Assembly (NCBI RefSeq): GCF_000003195.3 | Contig: NC_012871.2 | Location: forward strand, 57,465,802 to 57,529,801 | Reading direction: 5' to 3' | Length of the DNA: 64,000 nucleotides | Source: Sorghum bicolor | Lineage: Eukaryota > Streptophyta > Magnoliopsida > Poales > Poaceae | Part shown: piece by piece, positions 1-11,449 of the stretch | How positions within the stretch are numbered: position 1 is the stretch's first letter | How the letters are laid out: each line of letters starts with the position of its first letter | The notes under the pieces: model-generated | Database searches by the model: none | What the model was told of the DNA's origin: nothing | The model's input: only the letters and a program-made list of their open reading frames with translations | Position numbers and translations under genes: made by a program

Positions 1-742
1 ATGGGTAGTCCATAAGCTTATGGATACCTTTTACTATGGACTCCTCTATGGACTTATCTCACAGTGTTCCAGTTATTTGATAGCAAATATTTTAATCCTA
101 TGAACTACCTTATGGCACACATTGTGGTTGCTCTTATATCAACAAGAAATCGTCAAGAACTAGCGGAGGACACCTCCACTTCTGTGTGTGTGTGAAAAAT
201 GGGCATCATCAGACCATGTACCATTTCTATTAATCAAAGAAAATCTTCAACGCTGAGGACACCTCCACTTCTGTTGTCTTGATTCAAGGGTTCAAAATTT
301 CGGCAAAATTTCACGAATTTCAGTAATTTCCGTGGTGGCTGAAAAAAATATCTAAAATTTCATTATATAATAATATATATGCTATATAACTTTAGACTCA
401 TATTTTCTGTTATTTATATTGTATATTCTTCTATTCAATAGATGTGTAATCATAAATCATACTGATACTTGTTTAGATCTATTTTTTTTAAAAAAAACAT
501 GCTTTATGTGCTAGTCTCTAGAGGATGGGGTCCAATTGATTTCTACTGCTCTTTTTTTTCGAATTACTACGACCAAGATCAGGATTGTAATTTTTTAATA
601 ACCGTGTATAAAGAGCGAGCCGGGAGCCCCCCCCTACCGGCAATCAACGAGAAGATGGTCGACACTCGTCAGCAGAGCACGCGGACTGCTACGGTACTGT
701 ATAGTCTATCAGAGGTTCAAACTCCATACCTGGTTTCAGATT
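1..742. other. AT-rich flank of the large MULE, no gene seen
   Basis: No coding region is supported here. The stretch is AT-rich and includes the left target duplication TTTCAGATT (734-742) of the MULE. A 20-bp direct repeat around GAGGACACCTCCACTTCTGT occurs at about 165 and again at about 254. The open frame starting near 469 has no recognisable domain and runs into the GC-rich MULE end. Confidence 0.5.
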
Positions 743-1081
743 CGGGACGACTAGCGCCCGGACGACCGGCTCCTAGGTGTGTCCGGACGCACCCCCCGAC
801 AAACCAAACCCGCAGATACCGATTCGGCGATCCCCACCAATCCGAACTCCACCTCCAGTCGCGCGGCCCGGGCCGCGAGTCCTTCCTCCGCGCTCGCGGG
901 GTGACCTCGAGTTGCGGCCGCGAATCCTTCCGCCGCGCTAGCGTTGCTCGTCCTCGCCGCACCGCCCGTCTCCCACCGCGCTGCCCGTCCTCGCCGTGCC
1001 GCGCCGCATTTGTTTCAGCAGCGTCCACAGCAGCCACCGCGCGGTGTGCCCAGATCCGCTCCCCTCCGACGTCGTGCCCAG
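743..1081 (+). promoter_or_regulatory. GC-rich MULE end and 5' leader of the transposase gene
   Basis: This GC-rich segment lies between the proposed element end and the first likely transposase ATG at 1082. It holds several CCGGACG/GGACG words that recur in inverted form at the other element end near 25640. In MULEs the promoter of the transposase normally lies in the terminal repeat; that role is inferred here. No clear TATA box was seen. Confidence 0.4.
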
Positions 1082-4000
1082 ATGTCTCATCTCCTATCGA
1101 ACATGGAGTTCCCTGCGGGGCATCGTCCCCCACCGATTGTTGAGGGCAGCGAGGCAGATCTATGGTTAGAGGGGCGCAAAGCAGGCTCAAGCATCGTCTA
1201 CGGCACATTAGAGTCTCGTGTTGTGATTTCCAGTGGCAATGAGGTGGAGGAGACGAACCCTTCTTCTTCAAGACAACATGTACGTTGTGTTGCAATTCGG
1301 TTGCAATTTGATCTGTTTACCACTAGTGAAATTTTGTGTTGCAATTTTACTTATACTGACTAGATGCTCTGTTTTGGGTTCCTATGTACATAGCATGACT
1401 AGATACTGAAACTTGTGTTACTATACTCCTGAAACACTAAACCACTTTGATCTGCAACAAGAATTTTGGGTGCTTGCCTGTTCTATGATACCCTGTTTTG
1501 TACTTTTTTTGTTTCGATAATCGATAATGTAAATCACATCTATAAAAGAATTGGAACTGAACCAAATTTGCAATGCCTTCAAAATGTGCAGGACAGCATG
1601 ATACATGGGAGAAGAAACATCAATGTAAACCATCAGATTGCTCCCACTTCAAGTGGATATCATCAGATTGCTGCAACTTCAAGTGGACATCATCAGATTG
1701 TTGCAAATTCAAGCGCTAACATGGCTGATGTTGTTTCAGAAGTGTGTTTCTACGCACACTCTAAATTTGGATGTTTCCTTCTTAATAATTAGTTGGTGTT
1801 GACTGAATGCATAGTTTGACAAACACATTTGCAATGCAGGGTTCCATAGGCCCTAATCTTGATCAGAATCTTTCTCATGGGGCAGAAGTTGAGCTATTTG
1901 AGGATGTCGAGGTGGAAATAAGTGTTCAAAATGAGGTGGTGTATGAAGAAGAAGAGGACGTTGTAAGCTCCCAGCCGGTTGCTCCGTTTGTTGGAATGGA
2001 ATTTGATACAATAGATGAAGCCTTTAGGGTGTACAATAACTATGCATTCAAGATGGGATTCACTGTCAGAGTAGGTTCATCGAGAAAAAGTCTTGTGACT
2101 AAGGAGTTGATACGAAAGGAGTACGAATGTTCGCATGCAAGAATTACACCCACTGAAAATGAAGACAGCGCATCAAGTAATGCATCATCGGCAGCAACGG
2201 AAGGATCCAAGAAGAAAAGAGTTGGTGCTGTGATGACTACTGCAACAAGGAAGCGGAGTACATTGAAGAAGGCTGATTGCAAAGCACACATGGCAGTGGG
2301 TCTGCGTGAGGGGAGGTGGAGGGTCGTGGTGTTTCGAGAAGAACACACACACCCTATGGTGAAGATAAAGGGCAGGGTAAGGCAGCTGCGGTCTCACAGA
2401 CGGATATCATGGGCTGATTATGAGCTGTTGAAGACACTACACCATCGAAACATATCCACCATGCAGATCATGTTGGTACTAGGAGACTTTCATGGAGGTG
2501 TGGGAAACCTCACATTCAACAGTAAGGACGTCTCCAACTTGAGGACTCACTTGAGGGTGGGTGTACGGTATAGAGACATGGATGCTGTCCTAGAGTATTT
2601 TCAGAAGTTGCAAGCTGAGAGCCCCAGCTTCTTCTATGCTGTCAAGCTAGATGTTGAGAATGCTGTGAGAGGGTTGTTTTGGGTTGATGGCAGATCAAGG
2701 GAGTTGTACAAGTGCTTCAGGGATTGCATATTCTTTGACACGACGTTCTGCACTAAACGGTACAACATGCCCTTTGCACCAATTGTTGGGATCAACAATC
2801 ATGCCCAAAGCATCCTACTAGGTTGTGCTCTGCTTCCGGATGAGACTACTGAAACATTTGTGTGGGTGCTTCAAACGCTCAAGGATGCAATGGGTGGAAT
2901 AGCACCAACCAACATCATGACTGACCAGGATAGGGCCATGAAAGCTGCAATAGCACAGGTATTCCCTTCTACAACACACAGGTGCTGCAAGTTTCATGTG
3001 GTCAGCAAAGCTTGTGAGAAGTTTGGTTGGTTAATTAGAAACAACCTAGGATTTGCGGATGAGTTTGACTATTGCATCAACTTTACCGAGTCTCCAGAGG
3101 AGTTTGAGACGTTGTGGCATAACATAGGGGTGAAGTATGATATGCATAGCAATGATCACTTTCAGAACATGTCTTCAACCAAGTCTATGTGGGCACCTGC
3201 ATATTTCAAGAAATGCTTCTTTCCCTTCACAAGCACAACAGGGAGATCTGAGAGTATGAATGCATTATTCAAGACAATGGTGCACCCACAGGATTCAGTG
3301 TTGCAGTTCCTTACCCAATATGAGTACATAATGGAAACAAGGATTGAGAAGGAGTATCGAGAAGCAGCAAAAGGTGAAACGACAAATCCACCGTTGTGGG
3401 GGAGGTCTCAAATTGAGAAGCAAGTATCTAAGTTCTACACTAGAAGTATTTTCTTCAAGTTTCAAGAGTTGCTGCGTGAATCTACGGCATTAACTATATA
3501 TTCGATTGCTAAAGAGGGAAGCCAAATGACTGTGTAGGTAAGGTGTACATACAGACTGCACATTTCTATTGCAGCATACATAGATGTTCTGTTTTACAAA
3601 TACTGAAACGTTCTATTCATTACTAGTGAAACAGAATCTAGAGTCCATTGAAACAATAATTCTGGGTGACTTTGTAAATTGATGGTACTCCTATTTTGTA
3701 TTTATGTTGTAGGTGTTGAAACGAGTATACAAGGAAGGTGACGTGACATTGAAAACATACAATGTTGCTGCGAATCAGGGGTCTGAAACATACACTTGCT
3801 CTTGCAACATGTTTGACCAAGATGGTCTCCTGTGTCCTCACATCCTGAAAGTCTTTACTACACTTGATGTGCAACATGTACCACAAAAGTATCTGCTGCA
3901 CAGGTGGTCTGAAGAAGCTACGCTGAAAGTTCCTCAACATTTGTCAGGTCCTGAACCAGTGTTTGGTGTTCCAGCGACAAATAAGCTAAGGTACAATGCA

Positions 4001-4432
4001 TTGTGTAGGAAAATGACACAGCTGGCTGCTGATGCTTGTGTGGGTCCAGAAGAGTACATGGTGGGTTCACAAGGGATCGATCATTTGAGGGAAAAGGTGA
4101 AGGCAACCACGAAAGCATTGATTTCAAGACAAAATGATCCCCCAAATGAAGTTGAGTGTGCAAAGGAGGTGGAGAGAGGGGTGAAACAAACAAAGTTCAA
4201 GAACCCACCAGCAAAAGATCCACAAGGGAGGCCTAGGAACAAGGTTGATCATAAGAAGACCATTGTACAACAAGTGAAAGAAAAAGCAATAAAGAAGAAC
4301 AAGTCCAAGGCTAAGAAAGACAAAGCCAAAGAGTCGGTGTGCTTGGTATGCCACGAAGAAGGCCACGGTGTGGAGACGTGCAAGTTCTTATCGGCAGCAA
4401 TGCACCTAAGGGACACAGAGTTAAAGCTGTAG
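1082..4432 (+). CDS. FAR1/MURA-type MULE transposase, four-exon model
   Basis: Proposed exons are 1082-1279, 1592-1741, 1840-3531 and 3713-4432, all joining in phase 0, for a protein of about 919 aa. Residues about 165-260 form a FAR1-type DNA-binding region (PFVGMEF, then an AFRVYNNYAFKMGF stretch and basic residues). A MULE DDE transposase domain follows, with Asp about 416 (IFFDTTF) and Asp about 478 (MTDQDRAM). Exon 4 has a SWIM zinc finger (CSC and CPH, about 710-725) and a C-terminal zinc knuckle (CLVCHEEGHGVETC). The product is expected to bind the element ends and catalyse cut-and-paste transposition in the nucleus. Exon 2 encodes three 10-residue repeats (HQIAPTSSGY type). The frame is open throughout. 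The exon 3/4 donor is uncertain: GTGTAG at 3532 keeps the frame, while the better GTAAGG at 3538 follows an in-frame TAG. Confidence 0.8.
1631..1718 (+). repeat. 30-bp tandem repeat, three copies, in transposase exon 2
   Basis: Units start at 1631, 1661 and 1691 and each begins CATCAGATTG. They encode repeated HQI(A/V) plus Ser/Thr-rich residues. The 30-bp period keeps the reading frame. Confidence 0.85.
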
Positions 4433-4521
4433 ATTTATATTCCTTGAACAAAAATAAGTGTATATATGAGGCACTCATTGATTTATAAATTATAAACCAA
4501 TTTAGTTTTATATACGAACTG

Positions 4522-5083
4522 AAGCTTCTTTTGGTGTAGCACTTCGCTCATCTTTCTTGTAGTAAGTTTTGATTATATCTCCTTTCCTTTTTCTACAAGG
4601 CCACCTTTCATTGAGATTGATCACTTTCACATTACGTACGATGAGTTCTATGATTCCTTTAAGGCAAGGGGATTGGTTGGTAACAATGTAATGGCTTTGT
4701 GGAGTTATGAGTTCAATCTTGACCAGCTTCAAATGCTTAAAGAGAATAAAACAAGAGATATTAAATTTGCTTTCCCCCAGTTGGCCACGGTAATGATACA
4801 ATACCTGTGACTTTCTATTTCTAAATGAATTCCTCGAACTCATCTTTTATTTAGCTTTTTTCATTTCTTATTTTTCCAACCTTTTTTTGTGTGTGTGCTG
4901 CACAGTCATTCTTGAGTGTGGATCCAGCTTCTTTCAGTAATGATGGGACTCTCAAGAAAATTTACACCAAGATAAATGAAACATGGACTATCGCCAAGAT
5001 GGATCTGGTACGTGAGGTGTATATACATTGTTTCGTTCCAATGAGAAAGGCCATCAACGAAGCAAGGGCACTCATTTCAAATG
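4522..5083 (+). repeat. Inverted duplicate of protease exons 7-8 behind the transposase gene
   Basis: This segment, read on +, matches the protease gene read on - : from about 20749 to 20601 and, beyond the retrotransposon, from 7423 to about 7010. It contains the exon 7 coding part (PFIEIDHF through FAFPQLAT), the donor GTAATG, an intact acceptor CACAG and the 34-codon exon 8 (SFLSVDPASF onward) with its donor GTACGT. It starts 89 bp after the transposase stop codon. The two arms differ by few substitutions and small indels. It is a partial gene copy with no start or catalytic domain, so it is not expected to encode protease. Confidence 0.85.
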
Positions 5084-5159
5084 GGCCGTACTAATGTTAC
5101 ATCTGAGTTACTCTACTGAAACAGCAAAGTTTAAATACTGTTACATATGAAGATATCCT

Positions 5160-5935
5160 AATGAAATAGTTGTATCTACTGTGTACATTCGAAAGGTTGA
5201 ACACTGTTACATCTGTAATCTTCTATTGCAACAGCATAGTAGCACTATTGTTACATCTGAATTACTCTAGTGAAACAGCAAAGGTTGAACACTGTTACAT
5301 CTGTAATCTTCTATTGCAACAGCATAGTAGCACTATTGTTACATCTGAATTACTCTAGTGAAACAGCAATGGTTCAATACTGTTACATCTGAAATCTTCT
5401 ATTGCAACAGCATAGTAGCACTATTGTTACATCTGAATTACTCTAGTGAAACAGCAATGGTTCAATACTGTTACATCTGAAATCTTCTATTGCAACAGCA
5501 TAGTAGCACTATTGTTACATCTGAATTACTCTAGTGAAACAGCAAAGGTTGAACACTGTTACATCTGAAATCTTCTATTGCAACAGCATAGTAGCACTAT
5601 TGTTACATCTGAATTACTCTAGTGAAACAGCAATGGTTCAATACTGTTACATCTGAAATCTTCTATTGCAACAACATAGTAGCACTATTGTTACATCTGA
5701 ATTACTCTAGTGAAACAGCAATGGTTCAATACTGTTACATCTGAAATCTTCTATTGCAACAGCATAGTAGCACTATTGTTATATCTGAATTACTCTAGTG
5801 AAATAGCAATGGTTCAATACTGTTACATCTGAAATCTTCTATTGCAACAACATAGTAGCACTATTGTTACATCTGAATTACTCTAGTGAAACAGCAATGG
5901 TTCAACACTGTTACATCTGTAATTCTCCAAGGAAA
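5160..5935. repeat. 88-bp minisatellite built of four 22-bp monomers
   Basis: The phrase ACAGCATAGTAGCACTATTG recurs at 5231, 5319, 5407 and 5495 and onward, an exact 88-bp period with about eight copies. Inside each unit the words GTTAC, GCAAC, GTTAC and GAAAC are each 22 bp apart, so the array is a higher-order repeat of a 22-bp monomer. It lies between the inverted duplicate and the 3' end of the protease gene. No function is known. Confidence 0.9.
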
Positions 5936-6924
5936 CAGTTATCAACTTCTGTTACATCTCAAATTACAGCAACACTGAACATACATTAACAAGCATGGAC
6001 CGATAGATAACGTAGCGTATCATGAATCAACTCCATATTACAAGAAATATGATGTTTCATGGCATATCGCTCTCCTAACACCTCCTATCTACATAGCGTC
6101 AACTTCATCAGGTCTTCCTGGCATTGTACATCTTCACAAATTCATCTAGCTTAACCACATTGTGTTCTGATCGAAGGAGTAGTGCAGCAGCATGCTTCCT
6201 GAAGTCTAGCACCGAATCCTAGGCAAAGACATAATGAAAAAAAGAAAGCAAAGCAAGACTGAGCAAGCATATTTAGAGACAAAAAATAAGAGTTATAAAA
6301 ATAAGAATATTTTAGAATCAAAACACATACTTTCACAAGTGATGGATCCACAATCTTCTTGCCATCCCATGCATCCATATAAACCATTGTAAATATCCCG
6401 CAGTCATACCTTTTAAAGAAAAAGGAAAATAAAACATGTGAACATACAAATCATTAGGCAATGATGACTAGGAAGGAATGCTAAAAGTGCAACATACACA
6501 TTCTTTTGTTTAGGATATCCCTCGGGGTAGATCCACTCAAAACGAGACACATCAGTTCTGAGTACCCCATGTTTCAGTGTGGTGGCTGCAAAATTCTGAA
6601 TCTGAAAATAAATGAAACAATTCAGGAATACAAATGCAACCTAGAATCAAGAGCTACTTCAACATCTAAAGAATGAATGATGCAACATGAAATCGAGATC
6701 TATTTTAACAAAAGCAGAATGAACAGCAAGGAATCCACCGATCCACTTACCAAGTTCTGGGCACACTTCAAACATGAGCTCTCCTTAGAGGCGCTTAGAG
6801 AGTCAAAGAAGGCAATTTGCTTCATGAACATACTAACACAAAGAAGCACCCAGTGGTCTTGAAAAATTATCGGAAAGAACATCTGCATACACCTTTCAGT
6901 CATTGACACATGCAGCAAATGACA

Positions 6925-7002
6925 ATGCAATATATAAAGTGGAGAGAATGAAACATTGGGAAAAGTACAGTGCAACATATGAATGCACATTGTGCAACAT
7001 GT
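6925..7002. repeat. 78-bp repeat in protease intron 8, also in intron 4
   Basis: Nearly identical in the same orientation to 22431-22508. Both copies contain GCAAT, GAAAC, GCAAC and GCAAC words 22-23 bp apart. Confidence 0.85.
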
Positions 7003-7854
7003 ATGGAAACATTTGAAATGAGTGTATCTTGCTTCGTTGATGGCCTTTCTCATTGGAACGAAACAATGTATATACACCTCACGTACCAGATCCATCTTGG
7101 CGATAGTCCATGTTTCATTTATCTTGGTGTAAATTTTCTTGAGAGTCCCATCGTTACTGAAAGAAGCTGGATCCACACTCAAGAATGACGCAGCACACAC
7201 AAAAAAAGGTTGGAAAAATAAGAAATGAAAAAAGCTAAATAAAAGATGAGTTCGAGGAATTCATTTAGAAATAGAAAGTCAAAGGTATTGTATCATTACC
7301 GTGGCCAACTGGGGGAAAGCAAATTTAATATCTCTTGTTTTATTCTCTTTAAGCATTTGAAGTTGGTCAAGATTGAACTCATAACTCCACAAAGCCATTA
7401 CATTGTTCTCAGCCAATCCCCTTTGAAAGAGCATCTAGGCCCTTAGTGATTTCGGTGATTAATGACATTGTTGATTACTATGACTAACGTGTGTTTTGCA
7501 GAGGCAAAGTCATAAGTTAAGGTCATGGTAAATAGGTACTCGATGGACAGGGACGTACATGCCAACTTAATAGTGGAAATCGTTTCGGTTTTCAAAGGAT
7601 GGAAGGACATCGTCGAGACTAGACTAGGTCTAAGTGCCATATGGTGAAGAAGGGCACTTAGAATAGTTTAGGACTTTGTTTTCCTTTGACCGTACTATTA
7701 AGAGGGGCTTTGATCTAGTAGCTTGACTTAGGCAAGGCTTTAGGTTTAGGTGTGGTGCACACTTGGTAAACCTAGCACTAGGCAGCTCAGAGAGAGTCCT
7801 TAGATCGAGAGGAACCAACTTCGTTTTGGAGCGATCGCGTTTCGACGAAGTTTG

Positions 7855-8215
7855 GGTGCCCAAAGGGGCACCGGACGCTCTGTGAGTGCGTCCGGTGAGG
7901 TCCTTAGCCGTTAGAATAGGCCAGTGCTTAGGGTTAGGCACCGGACGCTAGCACTGGACGCACCGGGTAGCGTCCGGTCCCTTACCCAGTGAGCTTGCAA
8001 AGTTCCCCTGAGCACCGGACGCTAGCACCGGACGCACCGGGTAGCGTCCGGTCCCATTCGCAGGGAGCATGTAAAGTTTCCCCGAGCACCGGACGGTGCA
8101 CCGGACGCTGAGGGTTAGCGTCCGGTGACCTGTCAGAGTAAAGCGCAGGTAGCCGTTATGTCACACCGGACGCTCGGTGCAGTGCGTCCGGTGCAACATA
8201 ATGTGCGTCCGGTGA
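7855..8215. repeat. CACCGGACGC/GCGTCCGGTG palindromic cluster in the LTR
   Basis: Short direct and inverted copies of CACCGGACGC alternate through the U3 part of the LTR. Similar palindromic clusters are described for Sireviruses and proposed to be regulatory; here they are seen directly but their role is not known. Confidence 0.85.
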
Positions 8216-8264
8216 CCCCGTTTTCAGTGGAAAACGGTTGGCCAACCCTTGGACTTTGTGGATA

Positions 8265-8275
8265 GTATTTATACT
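8265..8275 (+). promoter_or_regulatory. Likely TATA box of the 5' LTR
   Basis: TATTTATAC lies about 690 bp before the LTR end, shortly after the palindrome cluster and in a less GC-rich stretch. This is a plausible core promoter. No start site can be proven from sequence. Confidence 0.5.
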
Positions 8276-8961
8276 CCTCCACCTCGTCCATGAGAGCTCT
8301 CTTGCCCATTTGAACATCAGAGAAATTTGTTTGTGGAGCAAGAGAGTTGCAAGAGCCTAGAGAGGATTGAGTTTTGAGTGATTTCTTGAGAGAATCCTCC
8401 TCTAGTGTGTTCCAAGAGTCAAGTGTGCATCCACCACTCTCTAGTGCCTTGTTTGGGTCAAGTGAGAGTTCGTTGCTTGTTACTCTTGGTGATCGCCATC
8501 ACCTAGACGGTTCGGTGGTGATTGGAGGCACGAAGACCACCCGGAGTTCTTGTGGGTGGCTCGTGTCAAGCTTGTGAGCGGTTTTGGGCGATTCACCGCG
8601 ACGGAGTGTCGAAGAATCAGCCCGTAGAGAGCACTTGGTCCTTGCGCGGACCAAGGGGGAGCAAGACCCTTGCGCGGGTGCTCCAACGAGGACTAGTGGA
8701 GAGTGGCGACTCTCCGATACCTCGGCAAAACATCGCTGAGCACTTTCTTCACTACTCCTTTACTTTCTAGCATTTACTTTGTGCTTTTACATTCTTAGAA
8801 TTGCCATGCTAGAATAGGATTGGAACTAGGTTGCAAAACTTTTATCCGGTAGCTCTCTAAGTCACACTAGGCACAAGGGGTTGAATTGGAGCTTATAGGT
8901 TGCTTAAATTTTTAGAGAAGCCCAATTCACCCCCCCTCTTGGGCATCTTGATCCTTTCAAT

Positions 8962-8973
8962 TGGTATCAGAGC
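8962..8973 (+). other. Primer binding site, initiator Met tRNA type
   Basis: TGGTATCAGAGC starts two bases after the 5' LTR and matches the usual plant Copia site complementary to the 3' end of initiator Met tRNA. Confidence 0.92.
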
Positions 8974-9011
8974 CTAGTGCTCATTATTTAGGCTTCACCG
9001 CCTAGAGAAAG

Positions 9012-11435
9012 ATGTCTAACGGGGATGGACCGCCACCCATGTTCGATGGGGATGACTTCCCGTATTGGAAAATACGGATGGAGTCATACCTTGAGGCATG
9101 CGATGTAAAGTGCCTAAAAGCCGCGACCGAAGGGTTTGCCCCTCCGGAAAGAGCCACCGCTCTTACTCCACAAGAGCAAGAAAACGAGAAGTGGAATGCA
9201 AAGGCCAAAAACCACATCTTTAGAGGTCTTTGCAAAGAGGTGTTCAACCGTGTTCGGAGCCACAAAACCGCCAATGAACTTTGGAAGGAACTTTGTGCGC
9301 TCCATGAGGGAACTAAGAGTGAACGCGAGGAACGCTATCACCTAGTGATGAACAAGCTTAATACATTTGAAATGCTTCCTAAAGAAAATGCTAATGAAAT
9401 GTATTCTCGCTTGAATGTCATTGTAGAGGAGCTAAATGGACTTGGGCTTACACAAATGAGTACGGCGGACGTAGCAAGGAAGATACTATGTGTGCTTCCC
9501 ATTGAGAAATATGGGCACATAGTAACCGTGCTTCATCAAGGCGATCTTTCCACCGCTACACCAACCACCATATTGGGGAAGATCAATGCTCATGAGATGT
9601 ACATGCACATGAACCCTCAAGATGGCTCCTCGTCGGCCAAGAAAGAAAAGAAGGACTTGGCTCTCAAAGCTTCTCAAAAGGGCAAAGCCAAGAAGATTGA
9701 AGTTGAGTCATCAACTTCAAGTGATGATGATGCATCTATTGCCCTCTTGGTGAGAAGAACCACAAAGATGTTGAAGAAGCTCAACAAAAATGGAGTCAAC
9801 TTTGACTCCAAGAAGAAGAAGTTCTTCACAAGTAGCAAGAGGAAGCCCATCTCCGAGATGGATTGCTACAATTGTGGTGAGCTTGGTCATCTTGCTCATC
9901 AATGTCCAAAGCCCAAGAAGGACAAGTACAAGAAGAAGAACAAAGAGCAAGATGATTCAAGTGATGATGAGAAGAATGACAAGAAGCAATACAAGAAGAA
10001 AGGTGGCAAGAAGAAGGAGCACTACAAGAAGAAAAATGGCAAGGCTTACATTGTTGGTGATTGGCTCACCGACATTGAGAGCTCAAGTGGTGACTCCTCC
10101 GGCAATGAAAGTGATGATGAGAAGGTTGCCGCCATTGCCATTGATGCTCCATCACCATCATCTTCACCACCATCTACATCCTCTACACACCTATGCCTCA
10201 TGGCTAAGGGTGACCGGAAGGTACAAAGTGAGGATGAAAGTAGTGAAAGTGATAGTGAATATGAATCACCTTCTTATGATGAACTTGTAAAATTGCTAAA
10301 TAAGTACACTAAAGTCATAAGAAAATCTAGAAGTGAAAATGAAAAGCTTGAACTTGAAAATGAAACACTTCTAGCAAAGCTTAAGTCTAGTGATGAGCTT
10401 AGAGATCAAAATGAAATCATGACCACTAAGATCAAGGAGCTCAAACTCTCTCTAAAAGAGCTCAAAGAAAAACATGATAAACTTGAGAGTGTTCATGATG
10501 AGCTTATCACTAGATATAGAGCAATGAAAGAAGAGCTAACAACTCTAAAAGCAAACTATGACAACCTTGAGATCGCTTATGAACTTGCAATTGATGAAAC
10601 ACATGTTGCTACTAACAATGTTGCTAAGCTTGATGTAGCCACATCTTGTGATGACTTACTTGTGGAGAGCACAAGCAAATGTGTTGATTGCAAGGGCAAG
10701 AAAGTGGTAGTGGCCGAGAGTTATGAGGACACTATCAAGCTCAAGGATGAGATTGTCATGCTCAAGAAAGAGTTGCAAGAACAAGTCAAGCACAAGACCA
10801 ATGTGATTGAGTCACTTGATCAAGACAAGAAGCTTGCTTATGAGAACAAGTTGCTCAAGGAAGAAAATCAATATCTCAAGCTTGGTTTGATGTATGATAA
10901 GCAAGAAGAAGATGAGACATTCATCTTGGATGAGTTAGCTAGCAACAATGACCCAATCATCAAGAAGCTAACTCAAGAGAACAACAAGCTCAAGAAAGAG
11001 AAGGAACACCTAACCATGGGGTTAGCAAAGTTCACAAAGGGGAAGGACCTTCAAAGTGAGCTTTTTATGAACACCGTCATGAAGATGGACAAGAGCGGGA
11101 TTGGCTACAAGGCTCATCAAACAAAGCTCATCAAGTCACTAGCCACTCATGATCAACCAAGCAAGCCAAAGCCCAAGAGATGCTTTGAGTGTGGTCAAGA
11201 AGGACATTTTGCTCATGAGTGCAAGGCACCACTACCACCACCCTTGCCCAAGCATGCAAGACCATTTGCCTTCAATGCTCACTACATTGTAAGGAAAGAC
11301 AAGAGTGGCAAGGTCAAGGTTAGCTTCATGGGGCCGCCCAACAAGCAAAGGCCAAAGAAGATTTGGGTGCCAAAGCAACTAGTAGAGAAAGTCAAGGGCC
11401 CTAAGCAAATGTGGGTCCCTAAATCTCAAGCTTGA
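9012..11435 (+). CDS. Sirevirus gag polyprotein
   Basis: An intact 807-residue frame from an ATG 39 bp behind the primer binding site. The N-terminal 200 residues match the Copia gag (UBN2-like) pattern, with FPYWKIRMESYL and WKELCALHEG. A first CCHC zinc knuckle starts at residue 285 (CYNCGELGHLAHQC) and a second at residue 724 (CFECGQEGHFAHEC). Between them lies a long Lys/Glu/Ser-rich, coiled-coil-like region typical of the enlarged Sirevirus gag. It packages element RNA into particles. The stop TGA is followed 14 nt later by the pol frame, which is shifted relative to gag. Confidence 0.92.
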   Translation: MSNGDGPPPMFDGDDFPYWKIRMESYLEACDVKCLKAATEGFAPPERATALTPQEQENEKWNAKAKNHIFRGLCKEVFNRVRSHKTANELWKELCALHEGTKSEREERYHLVMNKLNTFEMLPKENANEMYSRLNVIVEELNGLGLTQMSTADVARKILCVLPIEKYGHIVTVLHQGDLSTATPTTILGKINAHEMYMHMNPQDGSSSAKKEKKDLALKASQKGKAKKIEVESSTSSDDDASIALLVRRTTKMLKKLNKNGVNFDSKKKKFFTSSKRKPISEMDCYNCGELGHLAHQCPKPKKDKYKKKNKEQDDSSDDEKNDKKQYKKKGGKKKEHYKKKNGKAYIVGDWLTDIESSSGDSSGNESDDEKVAAIAIDAPSPSSSPPSTSSTHLCLMAKGDRKVQSEDESSESDSEYESPSYDELVKLLNKYTKVIRKSRSENEKLELENETLLAKLKSSDELRDQNEIMTTKIKELKLSLKELKEKHDKLESVHDELITRYRAMKEELTTLKANYDNLEIAYELAIDETHVATNNVAKLDVATSCDDLLVESTSKCVDCKGKKVVVAESYEDTIKLKDEIVMLKKELQEQVKHKTNVIESLDQDKKLAYENKLLKEENQYLKLGLMYDKQEEDETFILDELASNNDPIIKKLTQENNKLKKEKEHLTMGLAKFTKGKDLQSELFMNTVMKMDKSGIGYKAHQTKLIKSLATHDQPSKPKPKRCFECGQEGHFAHECKAPLPPPLPKHARPFAFNAHYIVRKDKSGKVKVSFMGPPNKQRPKKIWVPKQLVEKVKGPKQMWVPKSQA

Positions 11436-11449
11436 TCTCTTGTGTGTAG

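Larger units (their letters stand above)
7424..8959 (+). repeat. 5' LTR of the Sirevirus
   Basis: 1536 bp, from TGAAAGAGCATC to GATCCTTTCA. By eye it differs from the 3' LTR by about 15 substitutions, one 12-bp indel and one single-base indel, about 1 percent divergence, which indicates a recent insertion. The middle third (7860-8215) is packed with CACCGGACGC and GCGTCCGGTG words in both orientations. Confidence 0.95.

Noticed and set aside
4508..4843. Minus-strand frame behind the transposase gene
   Set aside because: It is the antisense of the inverted exon 7 copy. The meaningful reading is on +.
5160..5935. CRISPR-like array
   Set aside because: The 88-bp units are contiguous with no unique spacers, and the genome is a plant. 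It is a minisatellite.
7855..8215. CRISPR-like or riboswitch-like repeats in the LTR
   Set aside because: The words are irregularly spaced palindromes inside an LTR and are repeated in both LTRs, which fits Sirevirus control repeats.
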